Positions 39,016-47,907 of a DNA stretch of 64,000 nucleotides are shown piece by piece. The stretch spans positions 186,001 to 250,000 of the forward strand of contig NZ_JAKVCW010000004.1 in assembly GCF_022448905.1 (NCBI RefSeq), read 5' to 3'. Source of the stretch: Shimia sp. GTDB lineage: Bacteria > Pseudomonadota > Alphaproteobacteria > Rhodobacterales > Rhodobacteraceae. The position numbers were made by a program, and so were the translations under genes. Within the stretch, counting starts at the first letter, position 1; every line of letters begins with the position of its first letter. The notes below the pieces were generated by a model. That model did no database searches and was not told the origin of the DNA. It saw only the letters and a program-made list of their open reading frames with translations.

Positions 39016-39062
39016 CTTCCTGCGCGACACACTTGCCTCCACAGCGACGGTCTCGTATCAAA

Positions 39063-39094
39063 GGCGCCATGGGTCCGCAGTTCACCCAGGCGCC
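39063..39094. repeat. strong hairpin upstream of the DUF2087 gene
   Basis: GGCGCC-A-TGGGT pairs with ACCCA-GGCGCC across a 9-nt loop, 11 bp of stem with one bulged A. No T run on either side, so it is more likely a leader structure or binding site than a terminator. It lies in the 202-bp gap after RTX gene 3. Confidence 0.5.
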
Positions 39095-39217
39095 GCCGGT
39101 CACACTGACTTTGCTAAACCTGCGAGACACTTTCGACAGCATGCTTTTGCACGTGCCGTCGACAAGGGCGGCCATCGACCCCGGTTCCGGGATGCACGAC
39201 ATCAAAAGGATGCCCTC

Positions 39218-39727
39218 ATGTCTAAAGACGTGATCCCTCTCTATGTGGCCGACGTTTCGGCCTTCACCAAAACCCTGCGCAAATCCCTGTCTGACCAAGA
39301 CAAACTGCCCGGCCACGCCGCGATGATGACGCTGGTCGCCAAGGCTGCCGGGTTTCAGAACCACCAACACCTCAAGGCCGCCAAACCGGCGGAAGACACC
39401 GCGCTGGACGAACTGGCCCTCAAACGCGCTCTACGCGTGTTTGACGAGGCGGGCCGCATGTTCCGCTGGCCGAAGTGGACCAAGGTGCAAGGCCTGTGTC
39501 TCTGGCCGTTTTGGGCGCGCATGCCCGCGCATAAGGACATGTCGGAGAAAGAGGTGAACGAGATCCTGAAGTCCGGTCTCAGCTTTGCCGACCACGTGCT
39601 GCTGCGCCGCTCGCTGATTGACCACAAGCTTTGCGAGCGCACCATCGACGGCCGTGTCTACCGCCGCATAGAACAAAGGCCAACGCCCGAAGCGCTGGCC
39701 CTCATGAAACGGCTCAAAGACCGGTAA
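39218..39727 (+). CDS. DUF2087 domain protein
   Basis: A 169-residue cytoplasmic protein. The N-terminal half contains KLPGHAAMMTLVAKAAGFQNHQHLKA; the C-terminal half matches DUF2087 in pattern (MSEKEVNEILKSG, FADHVLLRRSLIDHKLCERT, DGRVYRRIE), a small winged-helix-like domain found in some transcription regulators. AAAAGGATG precedes the ATG. It is convergent with the enoyl-CoA hydratase gene. Function unknown, possibly DNA-binding. Confidence 0.75.
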   Translation: MSKDVIPLYVADVSAFTKTLRKSLSDQDKLPGHAAMMTLVAKAAGFQNHQHLKAAKPAEDTALDELALKRALRVFDEAGRMFRWPKWTKVQGLCLWPFWARMPAHKDMSEKEVNEILKSGLSFADHVLLRRSLIDHKLCERTIDGRVYRRIEQRPTPEALALMKRLKDR

Positions 39728-39732
39728 GGGCC

Positions 39733-40509
39733 TTAGCGCCCCTCGTATTTCGCGGGGCGCTTTTCCAGAAACGCCACAACGCCTTCCTGGAAATCTCGGG
39801 TCTTGCCCAACTTGCCCTGACGCTTAGCTTCTTGTTCCATCTGAGCAGTCCAGTCGTTGCCATAGCTCTCCTGGATGGCCTTTTTGATCTGTTTGTACGC
39901 CAGCGTCGGTCCACTCGCGAGATGCGCCGCGCGCTTTTTCACTGTGGCCTCATAGGCGTCATCCGCCACCGCTTCCCAGATCATGCCCCAGTCATCCGCC
40001 TGACGCGCGCTGATCTTATCAGCAAACAGCGCTGCGCCCATCGCCTTGGCCGCGCCCATGGCTTTTGGCAACTCATAAGTGCCACCCGCATCCGGCATCA
40101 AGCCGATGCGCGAAAACGCCTGCATGAAATACGCGCTCTCTTTGGCAATCACCACATCAGCGGCCAAGGCAAGGTTGGCCCCTGCCCCCGCCGCGGCGCC
40201 GTTCACCGCGCTGATGGTTGGGATCGGACACTCGCGAATGGCGCGGATCATTGGCATGTATTCGTCACGCAGCGTGCGTTCCAGATCCATGCTCGCCGCG
40301 CTGGAGCTGTCGCCCAGATCCTGCCCGGAACAAAACGCCTTGCCCGCACCGGTCAACACCAGCACCCGCGCCTCAGACCCGGCGGCAATCACCGCATCGG
40401 TGATCTCTGCCCGCATCTGCTGCGTCATCGCGTTAAGCGTGTCCGGCAGGTTCAATGTCACCGTGGCCACACCATCGGTCACATCATAGGTAATAGTCTG
40501 ATAATCCAT
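39733..40509 (-). CDS. enoyl-CoA hydratase/isomerase family protein (PaaG-like)
   Basis: A 258-residue crotonase-fold enzyme. The oxyanion-hole segments are SGQDLGD and NGAAAGAGANLALAADVV. The tail (TRDFQEGVVAFLEKRPAKYEGR in two overlapping pieces) and the Asp following the second glycine patch (GLMPDAGGTYELP) resemble the PaaG ring-epoxide isomerase group, but no other phenylacetate genes are nearby, so a general enoyl-CoA hydratase cannot be excluded. Confidence 0.85.
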   Translation of the reverse strand: MDYQTITYDVTDGVATVTLNLPDTLNAMTQQMRAEITDAVIAAGSEARVLVLTGAGKAFCSGQDLGDSSSAASMDLERTLRDEYMPMIRAIRECPIPTISAVNGAAAGAGANLALAADVVIAKESAYFMQAFSRIGLMPDAGGTYELPKAMGAAKAMGAALFADKISARQADDWGMIWEAVADDAYEATVKKRAAHLASGPTLAYKQIKKAIQESYGNDWTAQMEQEAKRQGKLGKTRDFQEGVVAFLEKRPAKYEGR

Positions 40510-40576
40510 AGGGTCTCTCTCCGCGTCCTACCCTGTCATCGCATCCCGCAGCTTGTGCTCCAAGCGGGACCCGACG

Positions 40577-41050
40577 TCATTCCTTGAGGATTTCCTGAAG
40601 CCGCGCTTCTTCCTCTTCGCTCAACTTGCGTTCCGTTGGCGTGCGGGCTGTGGAACGGCGCCGTGTGTAACCAAAGCCAACGATCAACGCGATCAGCAAC
40701 ATCGCTGGGCCGGCCCCATACAGCACCATATTGGTGCCACTGGTACGCGGCCGCAGCAAGACGTATTCGCCATAGCGGTCGACCACAAAATCCACCACTT
40801 CTTCGTTGCTGTCGCCCTCAGTCAGACGCTCGCGCACCAGAACGCGCAAGTCTTTCGCCAACTGAGCGTTGCTGTCATCAATGCTTTCATTGCGGCAGAC
40901 AAGACACCGCAAATCCTTAGAAATGTCCCGCGCCCGCTCTTCAAGCACCGGATCGTCCAGGATCTCTTCCGGCTGAACCGCCACACTTGACCCCGCCATC
41001 AAAAGCGTAAGCCCAAGCGCGGCCGCAAAAGTCTTTAACTTGGTAGTCAT
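40577..41050 (-). CDS. ccmH: cytochrome c maturation protein CcmH
   Basis: A 157-residue periplasm-facing thioredoxin-like protein: signal peptide, redox motif LRCLVC (Cys49, Cys52), one C-terminal helix (MLLIALIVGFGYTRRR region). It reduces apocytochrome thiols or hands the apoprotein to CcmF. A GTG at 41059 would overlap the ccmF stop (GTGA); the ATG at 41050 has GGAG 8 nt upstream and is chosen. Last gene of the ccm run. Confidence 0.92.
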   Translation of the reverse strand: MTTKLKTFAAALGLTLLMAGSSVAVQPEEILDDPVLEERARDISKDLRCLVCRNESIDDSNAQLAKDLRVLVRERLTEGDSNEEVVDFVVDRYGEYVLLRPRTSGTNMVLYGAGPAMLLIALIVGFGYTRRRSTARTPTERKLSEEEEARLQEILKE

Positions 41051-41055
41051 CGGTC

Positions 41056-43029
41056 TCACTCCGCTGGCACGCCACCCGCTGGCGCCTTACGCGCCCCGGC
41101 CGCCACGCGATAGCGGCGGTCGGTCAGGCTCAACAGCCCGCCAAGAGACATAAGCAACGAACCAATCCAAATCCAGTTGGTCAGCGGTTTAATATAGGTC
41201 CGCACCGTATAGGCTCCGCCCGGCTGTTCATCCCCAAGCGCCAGATATACGTCCCGCAGAATACGATAATCAATCGCCGCTTCCGTGGTTGGCATCGCCG
41301 CCACCGGATAAATCCGTTTCTCCGGATGTAACATGGTCACATCGTTGCCATCCTTGCGCACACGGATGTCCGCCATGGTTGTCAGGTAGTTTGGCCCTTC
41401 GGTTTCTCGTACACCTTCCAGCGTGATCTCATATGCGCCAACCATATAGGGCTGTCCAATCTGCGCGACGCGGATGTCTTCCTGCTCCCAGGCCATCAGC
41501 CCGGCCACGCCAAGAATTGTCACACCAAATCCAGTATGGGCTACCGCCTTGCCCCAATCCGCACGTGGCAAACGGGACAGGCGCCCCAATCGGTCGCCAA
41601 GCGACCCGCGCCCGGTGCGCGACATCAGGTCCACACAAGCCCCCATCAGCAACCAGGCCCCAAGGAACAGCCCCACCGGGCCCAAAAGTGAGCGCCCGCC
41701 TTGCACCGACCAGGCCAATCCGCCAATGGCCACCGCGAGGACAAAGGCTGGGATCAGCGGCTTTACCACCTTGCCAAGCTTGGCGCGCTTCCACGGCAAC
41801 ATCGCCCCAATCGGAAGGATCAATCCAAGCACCACCATGAAAGGGGTGAACGCCATGTTGAAAAACGGTGCACCGACGCTGAGCTTGCGGTCAAAGAGCA
41901 TTTCGCTGACCAACGGCCAGATGGTGCCGATGAAAACCACAAAACAGGACACGGCCAGCAGGATGTTGTTCAGCACCAGCGCGCTCTCGCGGCTGACCAC
42001 CCCAAACACGCCCTTTGCTTCCATCTCGCTCGCCCGCGCGGCAAACAGGGTCAGCGCACCGCCGGTGAAGAACACCAGAATGCCCAGGATAAACACGCCC
42101 CGATCCGGGTCATTGGCAAAGGCATGCACCGAGGTGATCACGCCGGAGCGCACAATAAACGTCCCGATCAGCGAGAAGCTAAACGCCATAATCGCCAGCA
42201 GGATGGTCCAGCTCTTTAGGCTCTCCCGCTTCTCCACAACAATAGCAGAGTGCAGCAGGGCCGCTGCAAGAAGCCAAGGCATGAACGACGCGTTTTCCAC
42301 CGGATCCCAGAACCAGAAACCGCCCCAGCCCAATTCGTAATAGGCCCACCAGGACCCCAGCGCGATGCCGATGGTCAGGAACACCCAAGCCGCCAGCGTC
42401 CAAGGCCGCACCCAGCGTCCCCAGGCCGCATCCACACGGCCCTCGATCAACGCAGCAATGGCAAAGGAAAAGGCCATCGAAAGCCCGACATAACCAAGAT
42501 ACAAAAATGGCGGGTGCAATGCGAGGCCCACGTCTTGCAACAACGGGTTCAGATCGCGCCCGTCAAACGGCACCGCATCCATGCGTTCAAACGGGTTGGA
42601 CGTGAACAGAATGAACGCAAAAAACGCCACGGCCACCGCACTCTGCACCGCCAGCGCGCGTGCACGAATGCCAGGCGGCAGGTTGCCACCAAACCACGCG
42701 AGACAGGCGCCAAATAGCGTCAGGATCAACACCCAGAGCAGCATAGAGCCCTCGTGGTTCCCCCAAACGCCACTGACCTTATAGATCATCGGCTTGAGGG
42801 TGTGTGAGTTCCCCGTCACCAGCGCCACAGAGAAATCCGAGGTCACAAAGGCATAGGTCAGCGCCGCAAAGCTGAACCCAGTAAACAGGAACTGCAATCC
42901 TGCTGCTGGTTCGGCCACGGCCATCCAGCCGGGCCAACGCTTCTGCGCGCCTACTAAAGGGACAATTGCCTGCACCACTGCGGTGACGGCGGCTAGGATC
43001 AGTGCGAAATGGCCGAGCTCAACTATCAT
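41056..43029 (-). CDS. ccmF: heme lyase CcmF
   Basis: A 657-residue polytopic membrane protein. The tryptophan-rich heme-handling signature ELGWGGFWFWDPVENASFMPW lies near residue 230 in two overlapping pieces, and NHEGSMLLWV is present further up. With CcmH it attaches heme to apocytochrome c. It is preceded (58 bp) by a holin/endolysin pair and followed by ccmH with overlap. The usual ccmE-ccmF adjacency is interrupted. Confidence 0.95.
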   Translation of the reverse strand: MIVELGHFALILAAVTAVVQAIVPLVGAQKRWPGWMAVAEPAAGLQFLFTGFSFAALTYAFVTSDFSVALVTGNSHTLKPMIYKVSGVWGNHEGSMLLWVLILTLFGACLAWFGGNLPPGIRARALAVQSAVAVAFFAFILFTSNPFERMDAVPFDGRDLNPLLQDVGLALHPPFLYLGYVGLSMAFSFAIAALIEGRVDAAWGRWVRPWTLAAWVFLTIGIALGSWWAYYELGWGGFWFWDPVENASFMPWLLAAALLHSAIVVEKRESLKSWTILLAIMAFSFSLIGTFIVRSGVITSVHAFANDPDRGVFILGILVFFTGGALTLFAARASEMEAKGVFGVVSRESALVLNNILLAVSCFVVFIGTIWPLVSEMLFDRKLSVGAPFFNMAFTPFMVVLGLILPIGAMLPWKRAKLGKVVKPLIPAFVLAVAIGGLAWSVQGGRSLLGPVGLFLGAWLLMGACVDLMSRTGRGSLGDRLGRLSRLPRADWGKAVAHTGFGVTILGVAGLMAWEQEDIRVAQIGQPYMVGAYEITLEGVRETEGPNYLTTMADIRVRKDGNDVTMLHPEKRIYPVAAMPTTEAAIDYRILRDVYLALGDEQPGGAYTVRTYIKPLTNWIWIGSLLMSLGGLLSLTDRRYRVAAGARKAPAGGVPAE

Positions 43030-43087
43030 GGCCTCAATATAGTCCGAGGCTCAGACGGGGCCAATGCAAATCGACCCGGCAAACTGA

Positions 43088-43642
43088 TCACTTTGTCGCG
43101 CCCCCACTGGAAGCTTGCTGCCAATCCAGAAGCACCGGATTGTCGCCCTCTTCCATCGGTGAGCGCGCCTGCGTTTGCACTGGCCCTTCAAGCGCGGCAA
43201 GGGTTTCAACTACCTCAGGAACACGCTTCAAGTTATCCGCTATAGAGCGTTGAAATTCCTGTCCTTTGGCCTGATGTCGCGCACCAAAGTAAAAACTCAC
43301 CACCACACCCAGCAGCCACCACATCGGCTCCGGCACCAAGGCTATGCCGCTCATGCGCGCGGCAAACCACACCGGGTCCACCATTGCGCTGACAAACAGC
43401 GCCAAACAGCCCAAGGCCATGGCCGGACGCGGCAGGCGATTCACCGCATCCATCACCCGATCAAACCTCCCGCGATCCTGCGCCCGAAACTCCGCCATAT
43501 GCCCCTGCATCGCCGCGATCTGTACATCCTGCGCCCGCTGCGCCGCGCCTTCCGCGTTTTCGCGAAACACCTCGGCGGTCTCTTTGAGCACATTGCGCCC
43601 GCCGCCAAACACAAAAGACAACACCCGCTCGATCATCCCCAT
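43088..43642 (-). CDS. holin (3-TM, gene-transfer-agent release type)
   Basis: A 184-residue protein with an amphipathic N-terminus (IERVLSFVFGGGRNVLKETAEV), a charged coiled segment, and two to three hydrophobic helices in the middle (PAMALGCLALFVSAMV, MWWLLGVVVSFYFGAR). The layout fits the 3-TM holin family named for gene-transfer-agent release. It would form inner-membrane holes letting the endolysin reach peptidoglycan. It overlaps the endolysin gene by 10 bp (an ATG at 43636 would give an ATGA overlap). Sits between endolysin and ccmF. Confidence 0.78.
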   Translation of the reverse strand: MGMIERVLSFVFGGGRNVLKETAEVFRENAEGAAQRAQDVQIAAMQGHMAEFRAQDRGRFDRVMDAVNRLPRPAMALGCLALFVSAMVDPVWFAARMSGIALVPEPMWWLLGVVVSFYFGARHQAKGQEFQRSIADNLKRVPEVVETLAALEGPVQTQARSPMEEGDNPVLLDWQQASSGGATK

Positions 43643-44244
43643 GACGCCACCCGCTTCTCAAATTCCTGCTGCGTTAGGTGATACCTAGGCGAGATGAACT
43701 CCTCCGCCCGCTTGATCCAGCCGCCCTTCTTACCGGCCCGCGACCGCGCATATTTGCGCGACTTCGGCCGCAGGTCGGCCAATCGGAAATAGTAGTTCCG
43801 CCGCGCCACGCCGTAAGCGTCTGCCAGATGATCCGGCGCCATATCCGCCGCCACTTTGCTCGCGGCTATGGTCTGCGGCCCGATTTTACCGTCCACAGTC
43901 ACTTGCTGCCCCATCTGCCCCAACAGGCGCTGCAGGATTTTCACCGCATTGCTGCCCGCATTGACATACATATCAAACACCGACGCCTGCAAAACCTCCG
44001 GCAAGCGATCCACCTTTGGCCTCTCAAAGTAGTGCCGCAGATAGACCGCCTCCGCATCCGCGGGCGTCAGCCGCTTCACATCCGCCACATCGACATCGCC
44101 GTCCCCGTCCTTATCCAGCCCCAACCGACGCGCTGTGGCCAGCGTCACGCCCAAGTTGGTCGCCCCGCCGGGATCATCCGGATCATTCACAAACCCGCCT
44201 TCCCGCGCCACAATCTCCTTTGCCACTTGTCGTACGTCCAACAT
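43633..44244 (-). CDS. holin-associated N-acetylmuramidase (GH108 endolysin)
   Basis: A 203-residue lytic enzyme. The GH108 signature EGGFVNDPDDPGGATNLGVT holds catalytic Glu15; a short EF-hand-like acidic segment DKDGDGDVDVADV follows, and the C-terminal half (DGKIGPQTIAASK) resembles the peptidoglycan-binding domain of this family. There is no signal peptide, so it needs the adjacent holin. The pair resembles the lysis genes that release gene transfer agents in Rhodobacterales. It follows ccmE after 146 bp. Confidence 0.88.
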   Translation of the reverse strand: MLDVRQVAKEIVAREGGFVNDPDDPGGATNLGVTLATARRLGLDKDGDGDVDVADVKRLTPADAEAVYLRHYFERPKVDRLPEVLQASVFDMYVNAGSNAVKILQRLLGQMGQQVTVDGKIGPQTIAASKVAADMAPDHLADAYGVARRNYYFRLADLRPKSRKYARSRAGKKGGWIKRAEEFISPRYHLTQQEFEKRVASWG

Positions 44245-44252
44245 CGCAACCT

Positions 44253-44274
44253 CCTGTGTGCCTCATGACACAGG
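44253..44274. promoter_or_regulatory. inverted repeat just upstream of the endolysin gene
   Basis: CCTGTGT and ACACAGG flank an 8-nt centre, 8 bp before the endolysin ATG on the minus strand. Its position over the likely ribosome-binding region suggests an operator or a translation-controlling hairpin. Confidence 0.4.
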
Positions 44275-44330
44275 CTGCCGCCCCGACTATTAAACTGCCG
44301 CCACCCTTGCGCACGCTGCCCGTTGCGCCA

Positions 44331-44365
44331 AAGAGAAACCCCGCAGGCTGTGCGGCCCACGGGGT
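44331..44365 (-). terminator. possible terminator after ccmE
   Basis: On the minus strand ACCCCG (44365-44360) pairs with CGGGGT (44343-44338) around an inner loop, followed by TTTCTCTTT. Weak to moderate; it would separate ccmE from the lysis genes. Confidence 0.45.
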
Positions 44366-44390
44366 CAATTCTTTGCAATATTACGACGAC

Positions 44391-44849
44391 TTAACTGTCG
44401 CCACCCTCTTCATCATAATGCTGATACACGCCCTGCTCTTTCAGCGCGTCGACGACCTCTTTTGGCATGTAGGTCTCATCATGTTTTGCGAGGATCTCCG
44501 TCGCAACAAACACACCATCCACATAGGACCCCGTGCCAACCATACCCTCGTTTTCCTTAAGAAGGTCCGGAAGCACACCTGTGAATGTGACCGGCACCGA
44601 CGCGCCGCCGTCCGTCACGGAAAACCGCACGGTTTCGCCCTCATCTCGCACCAGCGTGCCTTCTTCAACCAAGCCACCAATGCGAAAAACTTCGGTTGCG
44701 GCGGGCGGTTCTGCGATCACTTGCGAAGGCGAACGGAAAAAGTTGATCCCATCCCGCATGGCGTACCCAATCAACGCGGTCGAGATAATCAAGGCTACGA
44801 AGGTCAGGATAATCACCTGAATCCGGCGTTGCTTTTTTAGGCTTTTCAT
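44391..44849 (-). CDS. ccmE: heme chaperone CcmE
   Basis: A 152-residue membrane-anchored heme chaperone: one N-terminal helix (VIILTFVALIISTALIGYA), then an OB-fold domain, then the heme-binding site LAKHDETYMPKEV with His123 and Tyr127. It carries heme covalently from the CcmABCD system to CcmF. It follows argC after 27 bp. Confidence 0.95.
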   Translation of the reverse strand: MKSLKKQRRIQVIILTFVALIISTALIGYAMRDGINFFRSPSQVIAEPPAATEVFRIGGLVEEGTLVRDEGETVRFSVTDGGASVPVTFTGVLPDLLKENEGMVGTGSYVDGVFVATEILAKHDETYMPKEVVDALKEQGVYQHYDEEGGDS

Positions 44850-44876
44850 TTGTCCTCTCCGGCGCCCTCGCGCGGT

Positions 44877-45905
44877 TTACGGGAAACAAGGCGCCAGCAT
44901 CAGGCCAGCCGTCTCATCTTCTCCCAACATCAGGTTGGCGTTCTGCAACGCCTGGCCGCTGGAGCCTTTGGTGAGGTTGTCCAAAACCGCAATCACCATG
45001 GCCCGACCGTCAATCCGATCGCCGGTCACGCCGATATGGCAGAAGTTGGAGCCCCGCACGTGCCGCGTGCTCGGCGCTTCGCCAAAAGGCAGCACCTCGA
45101 TGAAAGGTTCCTCAGCATAGGCTTTTGCCAACGTGGCATGGATCACCTCTGCGTTACCCTGCACATACACGGTCGCCAGAATGCCCCGGTTGGCTGGCAC
45201 CAGATGCGGGGTGAATTGCACTTTCACCTCGCGTCCCGCAATCTTGGAAAATTCCTGATCGAACTCGCCCAGATGCCGGTGCGTGCCGCCAATTGCATAG
45301 GCATGATAGCCTTCGCTCAGCTCCGCGTGCAGGAGGTTCTCTTTCAAGGACCGCCCTGCGCCGGATACTGCACACTTCAGGTCGAGAATGATTTGATTAA
45401 GGTCAATCACATCCGCCTCAATCAGCGGGCGCAGTGCAAACTGACCTGTGGCCGCATTACAGCCGGTTCCAGCGACAACGCGCGCCGTTTTGATCTCGTC
45501 CCGATAAAACTCGGTCAGGCCATAAACAGCCTCTTTCTGGATCTCGAGCGCATCATGCTCTCCGCCATACCATTTGGCGTATTCCTCAGGATCGGTCAGA
45601 CGGAAGTCCGCACTCAAATCGACTACCTTAACATCAGAAGGCAACGCCTTGATTACTTTCTGAGAAGTCGCGTGCGGCAGCGCGCAAAAACACAGATCCA
45701 CACCACCAAAATCAATCTCATCGATCTTGCACAGGGTCGGCAGTTTCAAGTGCCGCAAATGCGGAAACACCGCCGCCATCTCCATGCCCGCCTTACGATC
45801 TGCCGACAGTGCAACAATTTCCATGCTGGGATGGGTGGCGATCAAACGTACAAGCTCTGCTCCGGTGTAGCCGCTGGCGCCAAGAATTGCGATTTTATGG
45901 GTCAT
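44877..45905 (-). CDS. argC: N-acetyl-gamma-glutamyl-phosphate reductase
   Basis: A 342-residue arginine-pathway enzyme. NADP-binding [13 protein letters not shown] at the start, catalytic Cys149 in [11 protein letters not shown], and the late [10 protein letters not shown] region match the ArgC type 1 family. It reduces N-acetylglutamyl phosphate to the semialdehyde. The ccmE gene follows on the same strand. Confidence 0.95.
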   Translation of the reverse strand: MTHKIAILGASGYTGAELVRLIATHPSMEIVALSADRKAGMEMAAVFPHLRHLKLPTLCKIDEIDFGGVDLCFCALPHATSQKVIKALPSDVKVVDLSADFRLTDPEEYAKWYGGEHDALEIQKEAVYGLTEFYRDEIKTARVVAGTGCNAATGQFALRPLIEADVIDLNQIILDLKCAVSGAGRSLKENLLHAELSEGYHAYAIGGTHRHLGEFDQEFSKIAGREVKVQFTPHLVPANRGILATVYVQGNAEVIHATLAKAYAEEPFIEVLPFGEAPSTRHVRGSNFCHIGVTGDRIDGRAMVIAVLDNLTKGSSGQALQNANLMLGEDETAGLMLAPCFP

Positions 45906-46022
45906 GTTGTCGACCTCTTCCCTTCGTTTGGCCGCAGCCTTCGCGCGACCATCCCCGTCACTTGCGGGGCTAGATAATCAGAAATGTGTGAAATTACGAG
46001 AGCCTGCGCCCCCTCGCCGCAG

Positions 46023-46835
46023 TTACGCAGCTTGGAAGGTGATTTGTCGTCGCAAAAACTGGGTCGCGCGATCACTCACTTTGCGAGGATCACCCGTGGT
46101 CAGGAACAAATTGTCTGTGCCTTGCCCAATCATTTTGGGGTGCCGCTCCAAATAGTCTGCCAACGAATCTGCAACCAGATTGGCCTGACTATACACATTT
46201 ACATCCGCACCCAAAGCGTCCTGAAAGGTGTCGTGCATAATCGGATAATGCGTGCAGCCCAAAATCGCCGCCTGCGGCTCCGGCATTTTGCGCTTCAACG
46301 CATCAACATGGGACCGCACCAGCGCTTCGGCCAGGATCATGTCGCCCTCTTCAATGGCATCCACCACCCCGCCACAGGCCTGCGCTTCCACGTCCACGCC
46401 AATCGCCCGAAACGCCAGCTCGCGCTGAAACGCCCGGCTCGCCACCGTTGCCGGTGTCGCAAATAGCGCCACATGTTTGACCTCAACCTCACGCGGCGGC
46501 GAGTTGTCGCCCCAGCTGCGCTCAGTCAGCGCCTCAATCAAAGGCACAAACACGCCCAATACGCGCTTGTCTTTGGGAATCCAGCTTTCCTGCATGCGGC
46601 GCAGTGCCGCCGCACTGGCTGTGTTACAGGCCAGGATTACCAGATCACAGCCCGCATCCCACATCCGCTCCACGGCGGCGGTGGTCAGATTATAGACATC
46701 ATCGGCATCACGCACACCGTAAGGCGCGTGGGCATTGTCTCCGAAATACACCAAAGGCACATCTGGCAAGCGCTTGCTCACCGCGTCATAGACGGTCAGC
46801 CCGCCCAATCCACTGTCAAAGAGTCCAACTGCCAC
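46023..46835 (-). CDS. murI: glutamate racemase
   Basis: A 270-residue cell-wall enzyme making D-glutamate. It begins [13 protein letters not shown], with catalytic cysteines in LACNTASA (Cys70) and LGCTHYP (Cys194). A GTG start at 46835 with GAGGTG upstream is chosen because the protein fold begins at once; the longer frame runs into the acyltransferase gene, which it follows after 13 bp. Confidence 0.93.
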   Translation of the reverse strand: MAVGLFDSGLGGLTVYDAVSKRLPDVPLVYFGDNAHAPYGVRDADDVYNLTTAAVERMWDAGCDLVILACNTASAAALRRMQESWIPKDKRVLGVFVPLIEALTERSWGDNSPPREVEVKHVALFATPATVASRAFQRELAFRAIGVDVEAQACGGVVDAIEEGDMILAEALVRSHVDALKRKMPEPQAAILGCTHYPIMHDTFQDALGADVNVYSQANLVADSLADYLERHPKMIGQGTDNLFLTTGDPRKVSDRATQFLRRQITFQAA

Positions 46836-46848
46836 GCCACACCTCGAT

Positions 46849-47751
46849 CTACCTGTTTGCGGCCTTCTGGCCGTCAAGCTTATGTTTTTCTTCAAACTCA
46901 AAGCCATATCCCATTTTGCGGATTGGCTTTGGAGACAAAGAATAGGTGCGTTCCCGCAGGAAGTCCATGAGCTCCCAGGTGTCACTGGCGCGGCTCTTGA
47001 TCGCAGCCTGCTCCACAGGCTCGCCAATCACCACACGCACCGGTGTGTCCACACGTTTTTTGAATTCGCGGATCAGGAAGCCCATACGCAGGGTGTAATG
47101 CAAATGGCTCGCCACCTGGAACAACCGGCTGGTCTGCCCGTCAAAGAACACCGGCACCACTGCCGCTTCCGATTTGGCAATCATCCGCGCCGTGAAACCA
47201 CGCCAATACGGGTCAAACGGACGTCCAAACGGCTTGTCCGCAGTCGACACTGTGCCGCCTGGGAAAATCCCGATTGCACCGCCTTGCTTGAGATAGTCCA
47301 GCGACACTTTACGGGTCCGCAGGTTCAGCTTCACCGCTTCCCGGTCTTCATCAAAACTCACCGGCAGGATCACTTTTTCCATGTCCTGCGCCTTGCGGAA
47401 CACCTGATGCGCCATGATGCGAAAATCACCGCGCGTGACGCTGAGCATGTAACCCATCATCAACCCGTCCAGAATGCCGTACGGATGGTTGGCAATCATC
47501 ACCACAGGCCCGGTCTTTGGGATATTGTCGAGGGAACCGCCAATCACGTCCAGCGTCAGGCCATAACGCTCGCGCATCACTTCCCAGAAGTCCCGTCCGG
47601 CGGCCACTTCATCCTCATAGCCGGCAGCCCGCTTGATCAATCTCAAACGGCCAGTGGAGTTTTCCAGCATGCGGATCATCGCCTTGCCGCTGCGCGTTTC
47701 CGCTGCATAGGCATAACTGATGTCACGTGCATTGTTGATCGCGTAAGTCAT
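46849..47751 (-). CDS. lysophospholipid acyltransferase family protein
   Basis: A 300-residue acyltransferase of the PlsC-like/OlsA-hemolysin-related group. Motif I reads NHPYGILD (His-X5-Asp form), motif [12 protein letters not shown], with VPVFFDGQ following. It should transfer acyl chains to a lysolipid on the inner membrane; ornithine-lipid or phospholipid synthesis are options. Upstream of murI with 13-bp spacing. Confidence 0.85.
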   Translation of the reverse strand: MTYAINNARDISYAYAAETRSGKAMIRMLENSTGRLRLIKRAAGYEDEVAAGRDFWEVMRERYGLTLDVIGGSLDNIPKTGPVVMIANHPYGILDGLMMGYMLSVTRGDFRIMAHQVFRKAQDMEKVILPVSFDEDREAVKLNLRTRKVSLDYLKQGGAIGIFPGGTVSTADKPFGRPFDPYWRGFTARMIAKSEAAVVPVFFDGQTSRLFQVASHLHYTLRMGFLIREFKKRVDTPVRVVIGEPVEQAAIKSRASDTWELMDFLRERTYSLSPKPIRKMGYGFEFEEKHKLDGQKAANR

Positions 47752-47853
47752 AGCAGTTCTCGAGTCGCAAAAACACGGCCTCCCTATGACAGATTTATGA
47801 ATGAAATTTAACCCCCTTCCGTAGCGTCAAATGGTGACAGGGCAAACCGTGAA

Positions 47854-47877
47854 ACCCCGTTAAAAACATACGGGATT
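47854..47877 (-). terminator. possible weak terminator after the indolepyruvate oxidoreductase gene
   Basis: On the minus strand, AATCCCGT and ACGGGGTT pair (one mismatch) around a T-rich loop, with TTT after the stem. Weak. Confidence 0.35.
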
Positions 47878-47907
47878 TCTTGATTTGTCATTTAAGTTTT
47901 GACGCGC

